This document shows positions 7,414 through 13,418 of a DNA stretch of 27,119 nucleotides, in pieces (position 1 is the stretch's first letter; each line of letters opens with the position of its first letter). This DNA comes from an uncultured Oscillospiraceae bacterium (lineage in GTDB: Bacteria > Bacillota_A > Clostridia > Oscillospirales > Oscillospiraceae). Position numbers and translations under genes: made by a program. The notes below the pieces were generated by a model that had not been told where the DNA came from, ran no database searches, and saw nothing but the letters and a program-made list of their open reading frames with translations. Where the stretch lies: NCBI GenBank assembly GCA_910584605.1, contig CAJUAW010000002.1:41406-68524 (forward strand). The letters run 5' to 3'.

Positions 7414-8299
7414 TTTTGGTCCTCCTGTCCTCACAATAATCATTCCACGAGCAGCTATTAAACGCTGCCTTGTTGTTGACCCAGCGGGCAAACCGCCGCT
7501 GTTCCTCTGTCGGCTCCCCGCCGTCATAGTCCCGGTACGGCTGTGCAAAAGGCGTTACGCCCATACCTCGCAGGGTCTCCACCCGCTGGTGAGCATCTGC
7601 TACGTCCTGAACCAGCACATAGGCCCATAGCCGGGATTTTGCAACCCCGGCTTCTTTGAGATATGCCGCTGCCTGTTCCACCACAGGGAGCATGGCGTTG
7701 GTATCACAGGACATCCGCACAAAACGAATCCAGCGGAGTCTAGCCAGTAGCTTGGCCGTCTCCGGTGTAATCAATCGGGCGTCTAAACCCTGATTGAAGT
7801 CCACCCAAATTTTCTGACCGCCCATGCGATCGATCTGCTCCAGTCCGAAGTCGGAGGCCAGCACATTGTTGTCCAGAAAGATGATCTCCCGGCTGTCCGG
7901 GCGTTTGATTTGCTCCCAGGCAGACGCTGGATGGATATATCCCTCTTTGCGGGGAACTATGCACCAGGGGCAGATGCGAATACAACCCCGGGTCAAGAAG
8001 CCGATAGCCCTTGTGTAGTTCGGATAAATGCTGTAATCCGGGGCTGTAGCCTCCACTTCCGGAGGCAGGGAGCGGTAGTCCTTATAGCCCGTCCCGCCGG
8101 TGATGACCTCACCGGCGTTGATTACGGTGGAAAAGTCCGGCGTAAATGTGAACACCTTTGACAGATACACCCGGTCGTAGTGTTCAAAGCCGCTCCACCA
8201 CTCCACGGTATCCCCACGCGCCTTGTGCCAGGCGGACAACCGCATAAGGGCCAGGTTCGGGAACTCATGTCCGTCTACCTCAACCAAACCAATTCTCAC
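7403..8299 (-). CDS. Radical SAM protein in the repA operon
   Basis: A 298-aa protein with an iron-sulfur motif C-I-R-I-C-P-W-C (Cys106, Cys110, Cys113; CX3CX2C) inside TRGCIRICPWC, which defines the radical S-adenosylmethionine superfamily. Residues 1-95 look like the divergent cobalamin-binding-like N-domain of the B12-type subgroup, without an obvious DxHxxG. The substrate cannot be told. It starts at GTG 8299, with AGGAGGTG upstream, and overlaps the repA stop as GTGA, so it is translationally coupled to the initiator. Its stop overlaps the next gene. Radical SAM genes of this type recur beside RepA in Clostridial ICEs as I recall, but I know of no role. Confidence 0.85.
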   Translation of the reverse strand: MRIGLVEVDGHEFPNLALMRLSAWHKARGDTVEWWSGFEHYDRVYLSKVFTFTPDFSTVINAGEVITGGTGYKDYRSLPPEVEATAPDYSIYPNYTRAIGFLTRGCIRICPWCIVPRKEGYIHPASAWEQIKRPDSREIIFLDNNVLASDFGLEQIDRMGGQKIWVDFNQGLDARLITPETAKLLARLRWIRFVRMSCDTNAMLPVVEQAAAYLKEAGVAKSRLWAYVLVQDVADAHQRVETLRGMGVTPFAQPYRDYDGGEPTEEQRRFARWVNNKAAFNSCSWNDYCEDRRTKNGI

Positions 8300-9306
8300 G
8301 GCATCACCTCCTGGGCCATATCGTGAGCGACCTGGGATGCGTAATACTGGCCGATGGTTACAGGGGCGTTGTAGAGCGCCGACAGCGTATAGGCCCGGAT
8401 GTTCCCGACCTGCGTGGTGTTGTTTCGCAGACACTCCATCACATACTCGATGTGCATCTTGTCCAGTTTCAGAAGCCGGCTGCGGACAACATCGGCTGGC
8501 ACGTCCTCCTGATTGACCCGGATGGTTTCCCGCCCGGTACAGCAGGTCTCCACCATCAGTTCCACATAGCAATCGATCAGGTCACGCTCGTAGGGGTTCT
8601 CCTGGAGCAGCAGGTCATAAGAGATGTTTTCACAGATCAACTCCCTGTACGCATCCATCTGACCCATCCTATCCCGCTGCGGCCGCGTGCGCCGAGAGTG
8701 CGAGGGCAATAAGGGGGCAGGGGGATAGATAGAAGACTCAGTATCACTCAATTCAGTATCATTCATATCAGTCTTATTAGTGTCGGGTTTTGCGAAGTCT
8801 TGACCTCGCTGTTGCCGAAGTCTTGACTTCGGTTTTTCAGAAGTCAAGACTTCCGCTTCCCCCCGAAGTCCAGACTTCGGAAATTCAGAAGTCTGGGCAG
8901 GCGGCGCCAACGGAGTAGCTGGAGATAACTGTTCCGGCTCTGGTGGCAGAGTAAAATTCATGACGTATATCCGCGTGGGCTTTCCCTGCCCCTGCTTGCG
9001 GCGCTCGATCAGCCCGATCCCATTGGGCTTGTCCAGTTCCTTAAACAGCCGTATGACTTTATCCTTGCCGCTGTCCAGCATCTCAACAGCATCCTCCAGA
9101 GTAAAGTAGATATAAACCTTTCCGTCCTTGTCCAGCCAGCCGTTACGGACAGACAGTCCCATACGGTCCAGCATCAGCCCATACAGCACCTTGGCTTCCA
9201 TAGAAACCCCCTTGAACCGCCGGTCTGTGAACAAAGTCTTGGGAATCCGATAGAAACTGTACTGCTCGGCTTCATTGCCGTAAAAGTAATCCAGTTCCAG
9301 TGACAT
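8296..9306 (-). CDS. repA: Replication initiator protein A (RepA_N type)
   Basis: A 336-aa initiator for autonomous replication of the excised element. Residues 5-115 (FYRIPKTLFTDRRFKGVSME, a winged-helix-like domain, KVIRLFKELDKPNGIGLIER) match the RepA_N N-terminal domain of Firmicute plasmids and Tn1549-type ICEs. Residues 120-215 are a low-complexity linker. The C-terminal part (from about residue 220: DAYRELICENISYDLLLQENP) is the separate helical domain found in the same proteins. In the linker the DNA carries iteron-like repeats (8793-8896), as expected for this family, in which the origin lies inside the gene. The ATG at 9306 follows AAAAGGAGAGG. It heads a three-gene overlapping operon. 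Confidence 0.88.
   Translation of the reverse strand: MSLELDYFYGNEAEQYSFYRIPKTLFTDRRFKGVSMEAKVLYGLMLDRMGLSVRNGWLDKDGKVYIYFTLEDAVEMLDSGKDKVIRLFKELDKPNGIGLIERRKQGQGKPTRIYVMNFTLPPEPEQLSPATPLAPPAQTSEFPKSGLRGEAEVLTSEKPKSRLRQQRGQDFAKPDTNKTDMNDTELSDTESSIYPPAPLLPSHSRRTRPQRDRMGQMDAYRELICENISYDLLLQENPYERDLIDCYVELMVETCCTGRETIRVNQEDVPADVVRSRLLKLDKMHIEYVMECLRNNTTQVGNIRAYTLSALYNAPVTIGQYYASQVAHDMAQEVMP
8793..8896 (-). repeat. Iteron-like repeats inside repA (candidate replication origin)
   Basis: The hexamer GACTTC or its complement GAAGTC occurs eight times in about 100 bp, several in the longer form CGAAGTC(T/C)(T/A)GACTTCGG. The blocks form a tandem unit of about 46 bp repeated twice plus a partial third copy. 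On the protein level this is a non-conserved linker (FPKS.L / KPKSRL), so the DNA rather than the peptide seems to be under selection. Confidence 0.65.
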
Positions 9307-9319
9307 GGTTGACCTCTCC

Positions 9320-9339
9320 TTTTCGTCTCAAAACGAAAA
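9320..9339 (-). promoter_or_regulatory. Hairpin abutting the repA ribosome site
   Basis: TTTTCGT and ACGAAAA pair around a six-base loop; on the minus strand the 3' arm runs directly into AAAAGGAGAGG of repA. It mirrors the element at 4784-4808 before the transfer operon, and the two share TTTCGTTTT...ACGAAAAGGAG. Confidence 0.45.
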
Positions 9340-9375
9340 AGCCCCCTTGACGGATGAAAAATCCGTCAGGGGGCT
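9340..9375 (-). terminator. Strong terminator immediately upstream of repA
   Basis: AGCCCCC-TTGACGGAT and ATCCGTCA-GGGGGCT form a 15-bp stem with one bulge and a five-base loop. On the minus strand it is followed by TTTTTCGTTTT. It ends only about 34 bases before the repA ATG, so it can act as an attenuator as well as ending upstream transcripts. Confidence 0.75.
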
Positions 9376-9407
9376 CGCTTCGAGAAAAATGGACATAATA
9401 AAAAGTG

Positions 9408-9446
9408 CCACCCGAAAACTGACATCAATCGTCAATTTTCGGGTGG
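9408..9446 (-). terminator. Second hairpin downstream of the serine recombinase
   Basis: CCACCCGAAAA and TTTTCGGGTGG, extended inward to a 16-bp stem with one G-U pair, with a seven-base loop. On the minus strand it is followed by CACTTTTTATT. Probably the transcription terminator of the recombinase gene, in tandem with the one at 9340-9375. Confidence 0.6.
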
Positions 9447-9560
9447 TAAATGGTTTTCGAGCATACTATATGGTGCTTGTCCGGTGAAAACCCAACCAGC
9501 GGCGGAATATATGGTCTTTCGACTGTCACCTCCTGTCGTATCAAAGCTGTCATAGGTGGA

Positions 9561-10325
9561 CTAAATCAGCGTAACCGCTTGTGCGACAAGGGCTTGCTGG
9601 TTTACCCCTATTATGGCACAGCCGTTCCTGAGGAGTTTCACTATCATTGTGGAGGACCAGGCCCCGTTGGGCCTGAGGGGCGGACGGATACCCGCTTCGG
9701 TCAGCTCCCGGGCAATGGTATGAGACCCCTTGCGTTCCACCAGAAACTTATGATATACTAAGCGTACCACCTCCGCCTGTTCCGGCTCGACGGTCAGCTG
9801 GCCGTTGGCCAGGGTGTAGCCATACAAGGATTGATTTCCAAATACTACCCCCCGCTTCATTGCCTGGAGCTGCCCCCATCGTGTCCGCTCGGATATTTTC
9901 CGGGACTCCTCCTGAGCCACACTGGCCATGATAGTCAGTCGGAACTCGCCGTCGTTGTCCCTTGTGTCGATGTTGTCATTAAGGAATAGGACGCCCACTC
10001 CCTTTTCTTTCAGTTTCCGGGTCACCTGGAGGGTATCCACAGTGTTCCGGGCAAACCGGGAGACTTCTTTGGTGATAATCAGGTCGATCTCACCGTCCAG
10101 AGCGCGGCTGATCATTTCCGCGAACTGGGGCCGGCGTTTGATCGAGGTGCCGGACAAGCCCTCGTCCGCGAAAACGCGGACAAGGGACCAGCCCGGATGC
10201 TCCGTGATGTACTTCTGGAAAAACTGCCGCTGGGCGGACAGAGAGTTCAGCTGATCCTCTTTGTCCGTAGACACCCGGCAGTAGGCCGCCACCCGCAGCG
10301 GGCCGTTAAGTGGCAAGGGCTTCAT
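9561..10325 (-). pseudogene. Serine recombinase, truncated after the recombinase domain begins
   Basis: A 254-aa protein with a complete resolvase catalytic domain: AAYCRVSTD with the nucleophile Ser19, FADEGLSGTS, and VSRFARNTVDTL. It is followed by the first part of the Recombinase domain (GSHTIARELTEAGIRPP). Large serine recombinases run to about 500 residues with a zinc ribbon and coiled coil; here the family match stops at KLLRN, where N-E-K-Y is expected, and an unrelated tail (GCAIIGVNQQALVAQ) ends at TAG. The ATG at 10325 with AAGGA upstream lies inside the 3' end of a tiny gene (10306-10395). It is probably inactive as an integrase; inversion or resolution by a shortened enzyme is not excluded. 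Confidence 0.7.
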
Positions 10326-10395
10326 ACTCTTCCTTGGTGATAAGCCCCGCCTTCAGCAGACTGCGCAGCAGCGCGATACGAAAGACAGAGTTCAA
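10306..10395 (-). CDS. 29-aa SHOCT-like small protein coupled to the recombinase
   Basis: TTG at 10395 follows AGAAAGGAGG by 6-7 bases and opens a 29-codon frame (NSVFRIALLRSLLKAGLITK...EEYEAL). The LLKAGLITKEEYE segment is the short SHOCT-type helical motif that often sits before serine recombinase genes in such elements. The recombinase ATG overlaps its end by 20 bases, suggesting that translating the small frame opens the recombinase start. Confidence 0.6.
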   Translation of the reverse strand: MNSVFRIALLRSLLKAGLITKEEYEALAT

Positions 10396-10537
10396 GGAAT
10401 TCCCTCCTTTCTGTTTTTTGGGCCCAGGAGCATCGTAACAAATTTTGGCGTTTTTAGCGCAGGGGCTGCAATTTCCACTGATATCTTTTGTATTTCTGAA
10501 AATAATGCGTAAATTTCAAACTTTTGGTGGTGATTAT

Positions 10538-12070
10538 ATGGATGGTTATTATAAATTGATTCGTCGGGTTTATTCTGAAAAGCGTATTCAGCCCACGGAA
10601 TATCTTCCGTGGGCCGAATATCTTTCTCGGTATAATGTTTCCTTTACCATAGGGAACTCCATATATTCCAAAACCGAAGGTGTTCATGCTTTGCTCTGTG
10701 CTGTCGAAGCGGGTGGGTGTGATTCCGAACTACTGGATTGGGCCAGGATATTCCTGACAGATCGCGGCCTCCTGTTTCCTCAAACAAGGGAACGGTTCTA
10801 TGATTCTCCGAATCGATCCATGAAACGGCACATGTTAGCTTGCGGTGCCGGTCAAAAGGTCACAGAGTATTGCCCCTCTCTTGCATACGAACAGGAGAGC
10901 GCCATCCTGAATCAAATCGAAGCCTTCCATCAAAGTACTTTGTCCGAGTGGAAAACCGCATTACCGGCCTTGAAACAGTACTTGTATCTGGATATGACAA
11001 GGTTTCAGCACCGCTTTGCAGAACGATCCGTTACAGGGGGGAAACTGATCCCTTATGTGGACAGACTGAACAGTGCGTTCCAAAAGTATCTTATCCAAAT
11101 GGAGGCGTTTATTTCTCCAAACGTCAACACGGAGGATATTGCGTACTATTTTATATGCAAGTCCTTCATGAAAAGTAAACAGCCGGTTTATCTGAACCGA
11201 CCCGATATTATCTTTCAAATGTTCCGTTCCCCAGTTCACCGGTTTCTGTATCAGGGTAACTGGGGCGTTGCTAACGCAATCCAGGATGGATGTGTCCGCC
11301 GTCCGCTTCCGATTACTGTCCAGTCCCTTAACGCAGATCAAGAACTGTTTCAGCAAATCACTTCGATCTGCGCCGAAGCCTGTGCGAGGTGTGGGCTCGA
11401 CTTTTCCAAAGAATCTTGGGATGCCCTGTGGAGGTGTATCGAAGCCTGCGTTCAGTGTTTCCCTTATCAGATCGCGGACTTATTTTCTGTTCAATATATG
11501 TTCCGTCAATTACTAAAATTCCGACGATCAGGAGACCCTGTCTTCGATCAATGGCTGGAGCAGAAACTGTCCGCCAAATCAAACCCGATCTATATCGCCC
11601 ATTGGAGCGCCCTTGTCAGAAAGCTGTATGTTATGTCAAAGCAACAAGGAGATGCCACCGATTTATGGCTGGACAGTATCCATAAATACCGTAAGCTGTT
11701 GGAATCTCCTGAAACAGACGATTCCGAGATTTTTCCTGTCATTGAGCCGTTGGCCGCGAGAGTACCCCGCAATCAAATCTCAACCACACCGGAACAAGCT
11801 GAACTGGAACGTATCATTGCAGAACTGAATCAACAGGCGGATGAAGTCAACAGAATACCGCCGTTGAAAGGGCGGTCGCGAAAAGGACCCTTGGCAACGA
11901 TGCAGACAGCCCGAATGAGAACATACTACAAGACAACAGACGCGGCCCGTGCAATTGACGCTGTCCACGCTGAGTGGCTCCTTCTTCAATGCGTCTGTAG
12001 TCAGGCCCAGCGCGAGCTGATGGAGGCCATCTATCTGCTGCTTACCAAAACAAACGGAGGCCCGGCGTGA
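10538..12070 (+). CDS. Unknown 510-aa cargo protein
   Basis: I do not recognise this protein. It is soluble, mostly helical and rich in Cys, Tyr and Trp, with a central segment ICAEACARCGLDFSKESWD near residue 305 and a basic patch (KGRSRKGPLATMQTARMRT) near residue 445. It has no membrane helix, signal peptide or Walker motif that I can see. I choose the ATG at 10538 because GGTGGTGAT lies upstream; the frame is open further back to 10445 but without a ribosome site. It is the only plus-strand gene of the element, and its base and codon use is more A+T-rich than its neighbours, suggesting a separate origin. It ends inside a bidirectional terminator facing the HEPN-MNT pair. A defence or regulatory role would be a guess. 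Confidence 0.75.
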   Translation: MDGYYKLIRRVYSEKRIQPTEYLPWAEYLSRYNVSFTIGNSIYSKTEGVHALLCAVEAGGCDSELLDWARIFLTDRGLLFPQTRERFYDSPNRSMKRHMLACGAGQKVTEYCPSLAYEQESAILNQIEAFHQSTLSEWKTALPALKQYLYLDMTRFQHRFAERSVTGGKLIPYVDRLNSAFQKYLIQMEAFISPNVNTEDIAYYFICKSFMKSKQPVYLNRPDIIFQMFRSPVHRFLYQGNWGVANAIQDGCVRRPLPITVQSLNADQELFQQITSICAEACARCGLDFSKESWDALWRCIEACVQCFPYQIADLFSVQYMFRQLLKFRRSGDPVFDQWLEQKLSAKSNPIYIAHWSALVRKLYVMSKQQGDATDLWLDSIHKYRKLLESPETDDSEIFPVIEPLAARVPRNQISTTPEQAELERIIAELNQQADEVNRIPPLKGRSRKGPLATMQTARMRTYYKTTDAARAIDAVHAEWLLLQCVCSQAQRELMEAIYLLLTKTNGGPA

Positions 12071-12094
12071 GCACATGGCTCAGCCGGGCCTCCG
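12055..12094. terminator. Bidirectional terminator between convergent cargo genes
   Basis: CGGAGGCCCGGC and GCCGGGCCTCCG with further inner pairing (TGAGC/GCTCA) give a stem of about 17 bp. Plus strand: followed by GTCTGTTTTCTC. Minus strand: followed by TTTGTTTTGG. It contains the stop codon of the plus-strand gene. Confidence 0.75.
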
Positions 12095-12107
12095 GTCTGT
12101 TTTCTCA

Positions 12108-12509
12108 TCAATATGAGTCAATTTCAGGATATCGCTCCACAATTTTGCGCTCCAATCCCTGGAACACAGGAATATATGAATCAATGATAACTCGGGCCAG
12201 CCTCTTGGCGGCATTTCCGTCGTACACATGGCTCATGCTGTTACGGTCATTAAGCATGGCGATCCATATATCCTCGTCAATAAAATCGTAGACTTGAAAA
12301 GCGGTTTTTAATATCTCCCGAGGTGAACCAGATTTAGCCTCAATCCTGCCCTCATACTGAAGTAATTCCTTCAGTACTTTCCAGCCTAGTTCAAACTGGA
12401 TCATAAATTTGTCAATGATTCCGCCCGTGACAAATTCGTTTTCCAGGTCCTGCTGGTCCGCTTGGGACAGGACCACCAGATTGGCCCGGTAGTGATCAAA
12501 CTTTTTCAT
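12108..12509 (-). CDS. hepT: HEPN-domain toxin of a HEPN-MNT (type VII) toxin-antitoxin pair
   Basis: A 133-aa HEPN protein of the nucleotidyltransferase-substrate-binding (HI0074/HepT) family. The RNase motif R-x4-H-x-Y is intact: Arg89-Asn90, His94 and Tyr96 (RNSMSHVY). In characterised pairs the toxin cleaves RNA (tRNA in the best studied case) and the partner MNT silences it by adding AMP to the tyrosine of this motif. The ATG at 12509 follows AAGGAGGG and overlaps the end of mntA by 14 bases. Antitoxin-first order is as expected. Its place at the end of the ICE suggests a role in keeping the element in the cell. The assigned role comes from the family; nothing here shows activity. Confidence 0.85.
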   Translation of the reverse strand: MKKFDHYRANLVVLSQADQQDLENEFVTGGIIDKFMIQFELGWKVLKELLQYEGRIEAKSGSPREILKTAFQVYDFIDEDIWIAMLNDRNSMSHVYDGNAAKRLARVIIDSYIPVFQGLERKIVERYPEIDSY

Positions 12510-12792
12510 AGAGAACCCGTCCCTCCTTTTGGACTGACGCCAGCAGATCGGAAGAAATATCCTGCCCCATGTCCACCACATCATATTTCAGCAGGGTAGA
12601 CGTCTCCTCATCGATATCCACCGCAAACCGCGCGATTCTGCCACCCCAGACCGCCAGATCAATGTCGCTAGCCCGGTGATAATCCCCTCTTGCGCGGGAA
12701 CCGAACAGAATCACCTTATCCAACTGATGCCGTTCCGCGAACCGACAGATTTCTGCCTGCACCTGATCTTTGATTCCAGTATTGGACAGCAT
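12496..12792 (-). CDS. mntA: MNT-domain antitoxin (minimal nucleotidyltransferase)
   Basis: A 98-aa minimal nucleotidyltransferase with an exact GS-x10-D-x-D motif: Gly31-Ser32, Asp43 and Asp45 in FGSRARGDYHRASDIDLAV. In known type VII pairs this enzyme AMPylates and inactivates the HEPN toxin. I choose the ATG at 12792 because GAGGTG lies six bases upstream; the in-frame GTG at 12801 is itself part of that ribosome site. It is transcribed from the promoter at 12825-12853 and overlaps hepT. It stands about 90 bases from the ICE/chromosome junction. Confidence 0.85.
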   Translation of the reverse strand: MLSNTGIKDQVQAEICRFAERHQLDKVILFGSRARGDYHRASDIDLAVWGGRIARFAVDIDEETSTLLKYDVVDMGQDISSDLLASVQKEGRVLYEKV

Positions 12793-12824
12793 ACCCTTCA
12801 CCTCGTTCCTTAAACGCTATCTTC

Positions 12825-12853
12825 AGTTTACTCAAATTCTCGCAGCTTGTCAA
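12825..12853 (-). promoter_or_regulatory. Promoter of mntA-hepT
   Basis: Minus-strand TTGACA (12853-12848), a 17-bp spacer and TAAACT (12830-12825). It lies wholly within the element, about 30 bases from the junction, so the pair carries its own promoter. Confidence 0.7.
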
Positions 12854-12861
12854 TCAAACTT

Positions 12862-13287
12862 TTACCTGTGTCCCACCGCTAACGCCGTGGGGACAGCGTT
12901 TGCCACAGCCAGCTCCTCCCGGGCGAAGTAGTCGTGGATGGTGAGGCCCCGTTCCCGGGCCAGCTCCTGGGTCTCCGGGTCGATCCGGCCGCCGCAGAGG
13001 AACTGGCGGGGGGAGAGCTGGTCGAGGATGGGGGCGAGCGGGTAGTCTGGCTGGGCGAGGGGGGCGTTGAGCAGTCCGCTCCCGGTGGAGACGGTGAGGG
13101 GAAGGATGACGCAGTCCGCCTTGTCCGCCCCGCGCAGGGTGGGCTCGGCTGTGAGGCTGGGGACCGCCTCCTGGGGCTCCCCCAGGGCGTAGGTGTGGAC
13201 CGTGTGGCCGTCCTCAGCCAGCAGCTGGGCCAGCTTTTCCTGACGCAGGTCACCGCCCACCACCCAAATGTTCAGTTCGTGTTTCAT
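12862..13287 (-). pseudogene. dpaA: Dipicolinate synthase subunit A, N-terminal half, interrupted by the ICE
   Basis: DpaA (SpoVFA) with DpaB makes dipicolinic acid from a lysine-pathway intermediate in the mother cell during sporulation. The 141 visible codons start at ATG 13287 (GGAGGT upstream) with a nucleotide-binding motif, WVVGGDLRQEKLAQLL. They continue with VILPLTVSTGSG, FLCGG and DYFAREELAVANAVPTA, which match the first half of DpaA. The second half, including the C-terminal NAD(P)-binding Rossmann domain, is missing, and the last six codons are element sequence. Full-length DpaA is about 290-300 residues. The 3' half is expected on the far (left) side of the element. The gene follows the etfA terminator. 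No dpaB is in the window. Confidence 0.82.
12868..12890. other. Right ICE-chromosome junction (attR candidate) inside dpaA
   Basis: The dpaA frame matches the DpaA family up to VANAVPTA (codon 135, ending at 12883) and then changes to LAVGHR and a stop. The expected continuation in the family is E-G-(A/T)-I/M. On the minus strand the switch occurs between CCCCACGGCG and TTAGCGGTGGGACACAGG. The exact core bases cannot be fixed without the left end. Confidence 0.7.
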
Positions 13288-13368
13288 AGATGTACCTCCA
13301 GGACCGCCAGCCGCAGGGCGGTGGGTTTCTACTTCCATTGTATGGCCCAGGGGGAGCGGAGGTGAAAA

Positions 13369-13402
13369 AAGAGCGCCTGTCCCATTTGGGACAGGCGCTC
13401 TT
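13369..13402 (-). terminator. Terminator of the bcd-etfB-etfA operon
   Basis: AAGAGCGCCTGTCCC and GGGACAGGCGCTCTT form a perfect 15-bp stem with a four-base loop; on the minus strand it is followed by TTTTTTCACC. It separates etfA from dpaA. Confidence 0.88.
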
Positions 13403-13418
13403 GCCTTGTGAAAAAACC

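Larger units (their letters stand above)
1..12882. mobile_element. Right-hand part of an integrative conjugative element (Tn1549/CD1110-like)
   Basis: The stretch holds a type IV secretion module (VirB4-like ATPase, TrbL/VirB6-like and pilin-like proteins), a RepA_N-type replication initiator, a serine recombinase remnant, cargo genes and a HEPN-MNT toxin-antitoxin pair. The right end is placed near 12883 because the chromosomal dpaA reading frame loses its family match there. The left end, relaxase, VirD4 coupling protein and integrase are not in the window. Almost all genes read leftwards; the exception is the plus-strand gene at 10538. The Tn1549/CD1110 assignment rests on recognising the protein types, not on a search. 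Confidence 0.85.

Noticed and set aside
8793..8896. A CRISPR-like array
   Set aside because: Units are short, partly palindromic, without unique spacers, and lie inside the repA frame; iterons fit better.
9408..9446. The long inverted repeat as a recombination site of the nearby serine recombinase
   Set aside because: The T-tract on the minus strand and position after the recombinase stop fit a terminator better; no matching second copy is seen in the window.
9425..9553. A 42-codon minus-strand frame (MTALIRQEVTVERPY...) between the recombinase and repA
   Set aside because: No ribosome site before its ATG and its stop lies inside a terminator hairpin; it may be a remnant but cannot be supported as a gene.
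9581..9600. Possible group II intron 5' end (GTGCGAC...) on the plus strand near the recombinase tail
   Set aside because: No intron domain V, no reverse transcriptase and no matching 3' end are present.
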